Source of the DNA: Verrucomicrobiota bacterium
GTDB taxonomy: Bacteria > Verrucomicrobiota > Verrucomicrobiia > Limisphaerales > UBA1096
Length of the DNA stretch: 6,665 bases
Direction of reading: 5' to 3'
Assembly (NCBI GenBank): GCA_030747575.1
Contig: JASLKI010000226.1
Span: forward strand, 1 to 6,665
Position numbers and translations under genes: made by a program. Positions 1 through 6,665 of the stretch are shown here, piece after piece. Within the stretch, counting starts at the first letter, position 1. Each line of letters opens with the position of its first letter. Under the pieces are notes generated by a model. That model did not search any database and was not told the DNA's origin. It saw only the letters and a list, made by a program, of their open reading frames with translations.

Positions 1-450
1 CCGCGATCGCTTGGCGGACTGGACGGAATGCTCTTCGCGCCCGCACTACACGGCAGCCTTGGTCATTACCTCGCCAACGCCGCGCCATTGATCGTGCTAC
101 TCGGCCTGCTTTTCGGCAACAGCAACTACAAGCCGTGGCGCACGCTCGGCATCGTCTGGCTGCTGGGCGGCCTGGGCACGTGGCTGATCGGCCGGCCCGA
201 CTCAAGCCACATCGGCGCGAGCATTGTTATTTTCGGGCTGGTGACGTTCCTTATTTTTGTATCAGTGTTCTTGCGAAGCTGGCGTTCGGCTGTAGTCAGC
301 TCGGTAGTTTTGATTTTTTATGGGGGAATTTTCCTGGACGTCCTCCCGCCGCTGCTCAACAGCAGTATGAAGGAAAACGTCTCATGGGAAGGCCACCTCT
401 CCGGCGCCATCTCCGGCGCGATAGCCGCCTGGCGTGTGCGGAAAAAGTGA
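1..450 (+). CDS. Rhomboid-family intramembrane serine protease, 3' part (5' end outside window)
   Basis: The frame is open from base 1 to the TGA at 448-450. The ATG at 28 lies inside conserved sequence, so the true start is off the left edge. Numbering from that ATG, the visible signatures are: the APxLH...HxxxN segment with H13 and N17, matching the oxyanion-stabilising His and Asn of rhomboids (GlpG H150/N154); the SHIGAS segment with nucleophile S65; and VSWEGHLSGAISG with catalytic H123. Hydrophobic stretches around residues 19-29, 39-53, 62-81, 86-109 and 123-134 fit a polytopic inner-membrane protein. Rhomboids cleave transmembrane segments of membrane substrates; the substrate here is unknown. 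Oddity: the residue after the catalytic Ser is Ile (GASI) where the family motif is GxSG. The Ser-His dyad is intact, so activity is plausible but not certain. The gene is convergent with the htrA-like gene. Family assignment is confident. Confidence 0.88.
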   Translation, partial: PRSLGGLDGMLFAPALHGSLGHYLANAAPLIVLLGLLFGNSNYKPWRTLGIVWLLGGLGTWLIGRPDSSHIGASIVIFGLVTFLIFVSVFLRSWRSAVVSSVVLIFYGGIFLDVLPPLLNSSMKENVSWEGHLSGAISGAIAAWRVRKK

Positions 451-479
451 TAGAAGTTTTCAGTTCCAAGCGACGCACT

Positions 480-489
480 CTTGGCCAAA
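480..489. repeat. TTGGCCAA palindrome copy in convergent junction 1
   Basis: This copy reads CTTGGCCAAA, with the palindromic 8-mer at 481-488. It lies 30 bases after the rhomboid stop and about 60 bases beyond the 3' end of the convergent htrA-like gene. The 100-base junction (451-550) otherwise holds only a weak ccccggagggg hairpin (about 499-509) without a U-tract and no recognisable gene or strong terminator. See the other copies at 788-797, 3887-3896, 4239-4248 and 5839-5848. Confidence 0.55.
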
Positions 490-550
490 GCGGAAACCCC
501 GGAGGGGCGGCAGAGTTTCAAGCTTTAAGCCTGCTCAGCATACTACTAAC

Positions 551-2062
551 TTACTCGTACTGCTTGAGCACCTCGAAGCGTTGGCTGCCTTCGCTGGTGA
601 GGTGCACGATGACGCCTTTCTTCAAATCCTCGCCCTCCAGCGCGACCTTGAATGATGCGACCGAGTCCACCGGGGCGCTGTTGATGCGCGTCACGATGTC
701 GCCGAGCGAGATGCCCTTCTCGGCGGCGACGCTGTCGTTTTCGATCGCGGTGACAATCACGCCCTTTTCGCCCTCAACCTCGAAGCGCTTGGCCAAGTCG
801 GCGTTGATGTTTTGCACGGTCATGCCCAACAGCTTGGCCTTGGTGTCGGCTTCCGGCTTGCGCTCAGACTGGCGCATTCGACTAACGGCGGTTAACTCCT
901 CGGGAAACGCGCCGGTCTCGACCTCTATTTCCCGGGTCTTGCCGTTGCGCATCAGACCAAGCGTCACGGAGTCACCGGCTTTTTTGAGCCGAAGTTCGCG
1001 CTTAAGCTCATCGGCCGATTTCACGATGTTGCCATCGACTTCGGTAATGACATCGGCCAACTCAAGGTCGGAGTTTTCTGCCGGACCGCCGGAGACAAAT
1101 TGCCGAACGACCACGCCGTCCTCGACGCCGACCGCCAAGTCGCGGTAGTCAGCATCTTCACGCAGCGTGGTGATGCTCACCCCGAGCCAGGCGCGGGTCA
1201 CTTTGCCGTCCTCGATCAGCATGTCAGCGACGCGTTTGACCAGGTTCACCGGAATGGCAAACCCGATGCCGGTGTTCACGCCGCGGATGAGCGTGTTGAT
1301 GCCGATCACCTCGCCATAAATGTTGACCAACGGGCCGCCGCTGTTGCCGGGGTTGATGCTGGCATCGGTCTGGATGAAATCCTGGTCGAACATCATCTGA
1401 TCCGAGAACACCCGCCGCCCCTTGGCGCTCACGTGGCCGACGGTGACACTGTAATCCAGCTCGTACGGCGAGCCGACCGCTATGGCGAACTCGCCGACCT
1501 TGGTCTTGTCCGAGTCACCCACCTTCGCGGCAGTCAACCCGGTGGCATCGATCTTCACGACGGCGATATCCGACTGGCGATCCACGCCGAGAACCTCGCC
1601 GTCGTACTCCTTGCCGCCCTGAAAAACGATCTGCACCTTGTCGGCATTCTCGACCACGTGGCGGTTGGTAATGATGATGCCGTCCTCGCGGTAAACCAGC
1701 CCGGAACCCTGCCCGTCGAAAACCGGCCCCCGAGGCCGCGACCGGCGTGGCGGCGTCTGTTGTTCCTCACGCTGCTGCTCCTGTTGGCGCTCGAAAAACT
1801 TACGGTACTCCTCCGGCAATTGGTCGAAAAATGGGCTGTTGTCGAACGGGTTGCCAACCCCTCCGCGTGCCCGCGGCTTGCTCGCCACGCGCACCACGAC
1901 AACCGACTTGGAAACGCTCTCGGCCACCTCGACAAACGCCTGGTTTAGCTGCTGGGCCAGCTTGAGAGCCTCCGACGGCTCGGCCGCCCGGACCGGTGAA
2001 TCGGCCACCATGCCGACCAGCAAACCGGCACTCAGAATCGTCACTGCTATTTTCTTTTTCAT
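551..2062 (-). CDS. Periplasmic HtrA/DegP-like serine endoprotease with two PDZ domains
   Basis: A 503-residue protein of the DegP/DegQ family (peptidase family S1C), which degrades or chaperones misfolded envelope proteins. Residues 1-27 form a Sec signal peptide: an MKKK n-region, a hydrophobic core and a VRAA cleavage site before EPS. The trypsin-like domain has the full triad: H135 in ITNRHVVENA, D165 in RQSDIAVVKI and S241 in INPGNSGGPL. Residues 92-112 are a Gln/Glu/Arg/Pro-rich low-complexity stretch where DegP has its flexible LA loop. PDZ1 spans about 290-380 and begins AWLGVSI, the carboxylate-binding loop; PDZ2 spans about 408-500. Length and architecture are normal (mature E. coli DegP is about 450 residues). 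The ATG is chosen because it gives the signal peptide and is preceded by AGGAAAC. The family is clear; DegP, DegQ and MucD orthology cannot be separated here, so no symbol is given. The gene is monocistronic in view and divergent from carB2. Confidence 0.95.
   Translation of the reverse strand: MKKKIAVTILSAGLLVGMVADSPVRAAEPSEALKLAQQLNQAFVEVAESVSKSVVVVRVASKPRARGGVGNPFDNSPFFDQLPEEYRKFFERQQEQQREEQQTPPRRSRPRGPVFDGQGSGLVYREDGIIITNRHVVENADKVQIVFQGGKEYDGEVLGVDRQSDIAVVKIDATGLTAAKVGDSDKTKVGEFAIAVGSPYELDYSVTVGHVSAKGRRVFSDQMMFDQDFIQTDASINPGNSGGPLVNIYGEVIGINTLIRGVNTGIGFAIPVNLVKRVADMLIEDGKVTRAWLGVSITTLREDADYRDLAVGVEDGVVVRQFVSGGPAENSDLELADVITEVDGNIVKSADELKRELRLKKAGDSVTLGLMRNGKTREIEVETGAFPEELTAVSRMRQSERKPEADTKAKLLGMTVQNINADLAKRFEVEGEKGVIVTAIENDSVAAEKGISLGDIVTRINSAPVDSVASFKVALEGEDLKKGVIVHLTSEGSQRFEVLKQYE
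781..803 (-). repeat. 23-base stretch identical (inverted) to carB2 3881-3903
   Basis: Read on the minus strand, these 23 bases are identical to 3881-3903 on the plus strand. In both genes they encode ADLAKRF in the same frame (htrA residues about 421-427; carB2 residues about 483-489) with the same codons, and both contain the CTTGGCCAAG palindrome (here 788-797). The 15-base sub-word AAGCGCTTGGCCAAG (783-797) recurs in the intergenic junction at 4234-4248. The identity is seen directly. Whether it is a dispersed repeat or chance plus codon bias is open. Confidence 0.6.
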
Positions 2063-2063
2063 G

Positions 2064-2069
2064 TTTCCT
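2064..2069 (-). promoter_or_regulatory. Ribosome binding site of the htrA-like gene
   Basis: On the minus strand the start context reads AGGAAAC-ATG. This is a purine-rich Shine-Dalgarno-like element close to the start codon. It supports the ATG at 2060-2062, which also yields the signal peptide. Most other genes in this window lack a comparable element. Confidence 0.5.
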
Positions 2070-2250
2070 GTTGGTTAACAGCCTTCGGGGCCGTCAACAC
2101 TAACATCGTCAGACTTCGATTAAAATCAAACAAAAACGTTCAATAAAAGCCGCAAAAATTTAAGACACAGATTTCTCAAATGACCAAGGACTAGAACAAC
2201 TAAGAGACGGAATTTTATTTCGAACCACCAAAGACACGAACAAAAAAACA

Positions 2251-2297
2251 GGACAGGGATGAACACAGATTGTCAGAATAAATAATAATCCTTGTCC
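2251..2297 (+). other. Inverted repeat able to form a hairpin upstream of carB2
   Basis: GGACAGGGAT (2251-2260) pairs with ATCCTTGTCC (2288-2297) over 10 positions with a single G-U wobble, enclosing a 27-base AT-rich loop. It overlaps the alternative TTG codon at 2292. It may be an RNA leader structure, an operator, or a remnant of a dispersed palindromic repeat. The pairing is directly visible; any role is inference. Confidence 0.4.
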
Positions 2298-2407
2298 CTC
2301 CTTGAGGACGCTCACGGCTCACCGCTTACTTTTTCGGACGCATTTGCGGTTTGTTGTCTGGATTCGCTCGACACTCCCCCAGGTTTGTGGATTACTTTGC
2401 GGAGTTT

Positions 2408-2430
2408 GGCCCGGCGCGCGCCGGGCTTTT
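2408..2430 (+). terminator. Terminator-like GC hairpin just upstream of the carB2 start (candidate attenuator)
   Basis: Bases 2409-2426 are a perfect 18-base palindrome, gcccggcgcgcgccgggc. As RNA it folds to a 7-base-pair GC stem with a GCGC loop, extendable by a G-U pair (2408/2427), and TTTT follows at 2427-2430. It ends only 5 bases before the carB2 ATG. The U-tract is short, so this is a marginal intrinsic terminator. Because no gene on the plus strand ends upstream, it could act as an attenuator or translation-blocking hairpin in the carB2 leader, or it could be left over from the event that separated carB2 from its N-terminal half. Confidence 0.45.
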
Positions 2431-2435
2431 GCCAG

Positions 2436-4226
<1,791 letters not shown>

Positions 4227-4231
4227 AGCAG

Positions 4232-4250
4232 CCAAGCGCTTGGCCAAGCG
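4232..4250. repeat. Nested palindromes in convergent junction 2 (carB2 / MBL gene)
   Basis: The 27-base gap between two convergent stop codons holds two overlapping perfect palindromes: CCAAGCGCTTGG (4232-4243) and CGCTTGGCCAAGCG (4237-4250). Together they carry the CTTGGCCAAG motif (4239-4248). Each could form a short GC-rich stem for either transcript, but no U-tract follows on either strand. A terminator role is therefore possible but not shown. Confidence 0.6.
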
Positions 4251-4253
4251 GGG

Positions 4254-5102
4254 TTACTGGTAGATGGCCCAGGCCTGGGTGAAGCCGGCGAAGCCGTCCA
4301 CTGGCGGGTCGAACGTCTCGTATGTGTCGCCGTAGTGGATGAGGTGCATCCTCGAGCGCAACCCGGCATCGAGCGTTTTCAACTGATCGTAGGTGGCATG
4401 AACCGAGCCGGGTTCGTGCAACTGGCAATCGTGAAAGATGGCGTCCACGTTGTCCATCGGCAACTGCTCGAAGAGGAGCGGGTCGAACCGCGTGTCGGCG
4501 CTGAACAACACCCGGTCGTCGATCAGCAGGCCGGTGGACCAGAATTCCGAGCCGGAGCTGTCGCCCTCGGCCGGGATGTGCACGGTGCGAAAAATAACCA
4601 GCCGGATGCCCTCGACCTCCACCTCATAAATCTCGCGCGGCGACTCAGCGGTCTGGCTGGGGAAGATGAAATCGGCCAGGTCCTCAAACTGGAACGTGCC
4701 ATTCTCGCGGTGCTCGCACCCGCCGCGAAGGGTACGTTCCCAAAGGATGCTCTTGTACGGCTCAGCGAGAATGAGCCGGGGAGTTTTATTTAGGACGTAA
4801 TGGTTGAACAGCAGAAGTTCCTCCAAACCGCCGATGTGGTCGGCATGGCTGTGGGTGATGTGGTAGTAGTCGAAACCGCAGACGTGGATGCCGCGGGAGG
4901 AGAGCACGCGAGGGATGTTTGTCCCGACATCCACCAGGAATGTCACTCCGTTTTTGGCGACGATCAGGCAGGTCGGGTCGTGTTGCCGGGCAAACGCAGA
5001 ACCGACCCCGGGGAAACAGAGCGTCAACCCCGCCTGGCTCGCCTCGCGAATGCACCGAAGGCCATCTGTCGATCCGGCGGCAATTGTCTGGGTAACCTTC
5101 AT
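4254..5102 (-). CDS. Metallo-beta-lactamase-fold hydrolase (unknown substrate)
   Basis: A 282-residue cytoplasmic protein with no signal peptide. It has the full two-metal site of the MBL superfamily: HSHADH at residues 84-89 (H84, H86, D88, H89), H175 in TVHIP, bridging D203 in FSADTRFD, and H256 in HLIHYGD. The order and spacing resemble the RNase Z / phosphodiesterase-like side of the superfamily rather than antibiotic-hydrolysing lactamases. The LCFPGVGSAF strand that usually opens such proteins starts near residue 28, so about 27 residues precede the core. These may be a genuine N-terminal extension or reflect a start called too early, although no better in-frame Met follows nearby. There is no good Shine-Dalgarno before the ATG (only GTGGA directly abutting it). 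The substrate cannot be deduced, and the neighbours (convergent carB2, divergent Cys-repeat gene) give no pathway hint. The fold assignment is confident. Confidence 0.9.
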   Translation of the reverse strand: MKVTQTIAAGSTDGLRCIREASQAGLTLCFPGVGSAFARQHDPTCLIVAKNGVTFLVDVGTNIPRVLSSRGIHVCGFDYYHITHSHADHIGGLEELLLFNHYVLNKTPRLILAEPYKSILWERTLRGGCEHRENGTFQFEDLADFIFPSQTAESPREIYEVEVEGIRLVIFRTVHIPAEGDSSGSEFWSTGLLIDDRVLFSADTRFDPLLFEQLPMDNVDAIFHDCQLHEPGSVHATYDQLKTLDAGLRSRMHLIHYGDTYETFDPPVDGFAGFTQAWAIYQ

Positions 5103-5258
5103 TCCACGTGTTCAGCGATATTTTGCTGGGGAATAGGTATCCTTTTCGCTCAGTATTTTGCAACAAAAAAGGGCTTATATTGGTATTGACGCCATAAAAA
5201 CCGACGAGTAGCGTTCAGCCCAACGCAGATAGGCACGACAAAAATTAGAACCAGCACT
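5103..5258. promoter_or_regulatory. Divergent intergenic region, probable promoters of MBL and Cys-repeat genes
   Basis: These 156 bases separate two divergent starts and include an AT-rich centre with an A-run (5165-5170) and TTATATT (5175-5181). They must contain both promoters or their downstream parts. I could not find a -35/-10 pair with a 16-18 base spacer on either strand (TTGCAA at 5158-5163 is only 12 bases from TATATT), so no exact promoter is called. Confidence 0.3.
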
Positions 5259-5783
5259 ATGAAATCAAAATCAATGAAATGGCTCGGAACCCTGTTGGGT
5301 TGCCTGAGTTTGGTCACCTTGGTCAGCGTTATCGCCGGCCCGGTCAACGAAAAATGCCCGCTCAGCGGTAACGCTGTAAAAAAGGACGCCACCTATTCGG
5401 TCGGGTTCTGCTGCGGTAACTGTCAGAGCAAGTTCACCAAAAATCCGGGTGCCTCCATTCCCAAAGTCAAGGCCGCCCCGATCAACGACGCGTGCCCATT
5501 CAGCGGCGATCCCATCAAGGCCACTGCCAACTACAAGGGCGACCTCGTCGGCTTCTGCTGCAATAACTGCAAAGGCAAGTTCGAGAAGGACGCCGACAAC
5601 CTCATCAAAAAGGTGAAAGTCGCCCGAAAGACGGTGAACGACAAGTGCCCGCTGAGTGGCAAAGCTATTAATCCGAAGAAAACCTACACGGTGGCCTTCT
5701 GCTGCAATAACTGCGCCGGCAAATTCAAGAAAGACCCAGCGAAGCACATCGCCAAGGTCAAGTCCACAAGGTCGGAGATTTAA
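5259..5783 (+). CDS. Exported protein with three tandem TRASH/YHS-like Cys repeats
   Basis: A 174-residue protein with a basic start (MKSKSMK), a hydrophobic segment at 8-25 and a likely signal peptidase I site after VIA (residue 26). It then has three repeats of about 45 residues (27-71, 73-120, 124-168). Each reads CPxSG, a short variable part, then FCCxNCxxKFxK(D/N), and ends in a Lys-rich KVK. Cysteines are C33/C51/C52/C55, C79/C100/C101/C104 and C130/C148/C149/C152. Counting CxxxC from the first of the CC pair gives C-X17-C-X3-C, C-X20-C-X3-C and C-X17-C-X3-C, like the metal-sensing TRASH and YHS families. The inference is periplasmic binding of a soft metal such as copper or zinc, or a role in thiol chemistry. 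No enzyme motif is seen and the function is unknown. The gene is followed by a strong terminator and appears monocistronic. There is no clear Shine-Dalgarno. A start at the second Met (5274) is possible. Confidence 0.85.
   Translation: MKSKSMKWLGTLLGCLSLVTLVSVIAGPVNEKCPLSGNAVKKDATYSVGFCCGNCQSKFTKNPGASIPKVKAAPINDACPFSGDPIKATANYKGDLVGFCCNNCKGKFEKDADNLIKKVKVARKTVNDKCPLSGKAINPKKTYTVAFCCNNCAGKFKKDPAKHIAKVKSTRSEI
5337..5762 (+). repeat. Three in-gene tandem repeats encoding CPxSG...FCCxNC modules
   Basis: Units are about 5337-5471, 5475-5618 and 5628-5762. Units 2 and 3 share an identical 19-base run (5552-5570 and 5696-5714) over the FCCNNC codons, while unit 1 differs there at several positions. 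This suggests units 2 and 3 duplicated later or were homogenised. Unit 2 has three extra residues before its FCC motif. Confidence 0.75.
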
Positions 5784-5803
5784 TCCGCTCCCGACAAAGT
5801 TTC

Positions 5804-5834
5804 AAAACCGCCCCGGCATCGGGGCGGTTTTTTT
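5804..5834. terminator. Strong rho-independent terminator, probably bidirectional
   Basis: AAAACCGCCCCG (5804-5815) pairs perfectly with CGGGGCGGTTTT (5820-5831) around a GCAT loop, and the T-run extends to 5834. It starts 20 bases after the stop of the Cys-repeat gene. On the minus strand the same stem is followed by TTTT, so it can also end the lpxA transcript, whose stop is 25 bases away. Confidence 0.92.
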
Positions 5835-5838
5835 ATTG

Positions 5839-5848
5839 CTTGGCCAAG
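5839..5848. repeat. CTTGGCCAAG palindrome copy in convergent junction 3
   Basis: An exact 10-base copy lies between the terminator T-run (ending 5834) and the lpxA stop (5860-5862). It is the third intergenic copy, again between two convergent genes, here in addition to a conventional terminator. Confidence 0.55.
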
Positions 5849-5859
5849 TGCCTGGTCAC

Positions 5860-6633
5860 TCAACGCGTGACGCCCCGCTCACTGGTCTCGACAAACGAGA
5901 GGAAGTGTTCCACCTCGGGAAGCTGTGGGACCTCCGCCCGTATGGCTTCGACTGCGTTGGCGCCGGTCAGGCCTTTGCGGAAATACAACCGGTGTGCTTG
6001 GCGAATGGCATCCTGTGCCTCGGCCGTTACGCCATTTCGCTCCAGCCCCACCTTGTTCACGGCGCGCGTCCGCGCCGGGTTACCATCCACCATCATGTAC
6101 GGGGCCACGTCGCTCACCACCTTTGTGCAGCCGCCGAGGATCGACATTTTGCCGAGACGACAGAACTGGTGCACCGCAGCCAGGCCTCCGACGATTGCAT
6201 AATCTTCGACAATCACGTGCCCGGCAAGCGTGCCGTTGTTGGACAGGATCACATGGTTCCCCAGCAGTACGTTGTGGGCGATGTGGCTGTAGGCGAGGAT
6301 GTGGTTGTCTGACCCCACCACCGTCGCCTCACCGTCTCCGGTGGCGCTGTGCACTGTCACATTTTCTCGGAAGGTGTTACGGTCGCCGATGCGTGTCCAT
6401 GTCGTGCCACCCTTCCATTTCAGGTCCTGAGTCTTGACGCCGATGGAGGCGAACGGGAAGAACTCGTTGCCGGTGCCGATCTCGGTGTGGCCGTCGATGA
6501 CGACGTGCGAATGCAGCCGGTTTCCCTCGCCAAGCGTGACATGCCCGCCGATGACGCAGTAAGGGCCAACAACACAGTCGCCGCCGAGAGTGGCCCCGGG
6601 ATGAATGACTGCGGTGGGATGAATCTCAGACAT
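5860..6633 (-). CDS. lpxA: Acyl-ACP--UDP-N-acetylglucosamine O-acyltransferase
   Basis: A 257-residue protein (E. coli LpxA 262) catalysing the first step of lipid A synthesis in the cytoplasm: transfer of a 3-hydroxyacyl chain from ACP to the 3-OH of UDP-GlcNAc. Residues 1 to about 190 are hexapeptide repeats of a left-handed beta-helix (IHPTAVIHPGATLG onward), followed by the helical C-terminal domain. Diagnostic segments are FFPFASIGVKTQDLKW, the catalytic base H120 in SHIAHNV (E. coli H125), GTLAGHV (H139), VHQFC (H155) and VDGNPA. G168 aligns with E. coli G173, the acyl-chain ruler residue, which suggests a long (about C14) acyl donor; that is inference. The ATG is the only start: an in-frame TAA lies 27 bases upstream. 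A weak AGG sits 8 bases before it. In another frame an incoming gene could end at a TGA (6626-6628) overlapping the ATGTCTGA start, hinting at an upstream operon partner beyond the right edge. Confidence 0.96.
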   Translation of the reverse strand: MSEIHPTAVIHPGATLGGDCVVGPYCVIGGHVTLGEGNRLHSHVVIDGHTEIGTGNEFFPFASIGVKTQDLKWKGGTTWTRIGDRNTFRENVTVHSATGDGEATVVGSDNHILAYSHIAHNVLLGNHVILSNNGTLAGHVIVEDYAIVGGLAAVHQFCRLGKMSILGGCTKVVSDVAPYMMVDGNPARTRAVNKVGLERNGVTAEAQDAIRQAHRLYFRKGLTGANAVEAIRAEVPQLPEVEHFLSFVETSERGVTR

Positions 6634-6665
6634 GACGTGCGCCTGGTCGGTTATGAATTACCCGC

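Larger units (their letters stand above)
2063..2435. other. Divergent intergenic region between htrA-like gene and carB2
   Basis: About 370 bases with no convincing gene. The left part (2100-2290) is markedly AT-rich compared with the flanking genes and should hold the divergent promoters, but I see no good -35/-10 pair with proper spacing on either strand. It contains related words: aagacacagattt (2162-2174), accaccaaagacacgaa (2224-2240) and gaacacagattg (2261-2272). These resemble intergenic sequence I associate with PVC-type genomes. The right part holds a 10-base-pair inverted repeat (2251-2297) and a terminator-like hairpin (2408-2430). A frame is open from a TTG at 2292 into carB2, but residues before the ATG at 2436 look non-coding: mixed third positions, no family similarity, and a palindrome running through them. 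Confidence 0.6.

Noticed and set aside
3..10. GCGATCGC, the cyanobacterial HIP1 word
   Set aside because: It is a single occurrence in the window, so there is no evidence of over-representation.
135..1148. Long plus-strand open frame (337 codons) over the rhomboid and htrA-like genes
   Set aside because: It has Ser/Arg/Pro-rich low-quality composition and runs through two genes with clear family motifs in other frames. It is a GC-rich shadow frame.
1100..1948. 282-codon plus-strand frame antisense to the htrA-like gene
   Set aside because: It lies exactly opposite the protease domain, has an Asp/His/Val-rich antisense-type composition and shows no recognisable motif.
2292..2435. TTG start giving carB2 48 extra N-terminal residues
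   Set aside because: The extra residues match nothing in CarB, third codon positions are not GC-rich as in the rest of the gene, and a perfect 18-base palindrome runs through the segment. The ATG at 2436 fits the conserved LGFSDRQIAHL start region better.
2063..2435. Frameshifted or decayed N-terminal half of carB upstream of carB2
   Set aside because: No N-half CarB motif is visible in any frame of this short AT-rich stretch, and the next gene is an intact htrA-like gene in the opposite direction.
4786..5166. Minus-strand 126-codon frame overlapping the MBL gene start
   Set aside because: It is a frame-shifted reading of the same DNA without motifs; the 282-residue frame has the complete metal-binding set.
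5259..5303. Lipoprotein signal (LLGC at residues 12-15) in the Cys-repeat protein
   Set aside because: The Cys comes too early in the hydrophobic core and the -2 position is Leu, which is unusual for a lipobox. Cleavage after VIA at residue 26 fits better.

Overview
The window reads as a GC-rich chromosomal segment of a Gram-negative (diderm) bacterium. Support comes from a lipid A gene (lpxA), a periplasmic HtrA/DegP protease with a Sec signal peptide, and an exported three-repeat Cys protein. The style of the Cys-repeat protein and the intergenic words resembling 'accacgaaagacacgaa' and 'gaacacagat' recall Verrucomicrobiota and other PVC-group genomes. That placement is an impression from pattern memory, not a database result. 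No phage, transposase, CRISPR, tRNA or rRNA signal was seen.

Layout from left to right: the 3' part of a rhomboid intramembrane protease (+, cut by the left edge), convergent with an HtrA/DegP-like serine protease with two PDZ domains (-). Next is an AT-rich divergent intergenic region of about 370 bases with leader-like RNA structure. After it comes carB2 (+), a stand-alone gene for only the C-terminal half of carbamoyl-phosphate synthase large subunit. It is convergent, after 27 bases, with a metallo-beta-lactamase-fold hydrolase (-). A 156-base divergent gap leads to a small exported protein with three CPxSG...FCCxNC repeats (+). That gene converges on lpxA (-) across a strong, probably bidirectional, terminator. 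The right edge lies just upstream of lpxA.

The genes alternate in orientation, so there is no long operon. Only lpxA is likely to be part of one, extending off the right edge. Envelope maintenance is the one loose theme: rhomboid protease, periplasmic protease/chaperone, lipid A acylation, exported Cys protein. CarB2 and the MBL hydrolase are cytoplasmic.

The observations most worth following up are: (1) carB is split, with no N-terminal half and no carA nearby; (2) a candidate attenuator-like leader precedes carB2; (3) the palindrome CTTGGCCAAG is strongly over-represented, sits at all three convergent gene junctions, and is embedded in a 23-base identical stretch shared in opposite orientation by htrA and carB2; (4) the triple TRASH/YHS-like Cys-repeat protein; (5) a rhomboid active-site variant, GASI in place of GxSG. 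I found no multi-gene defence or novel enzymatic system.
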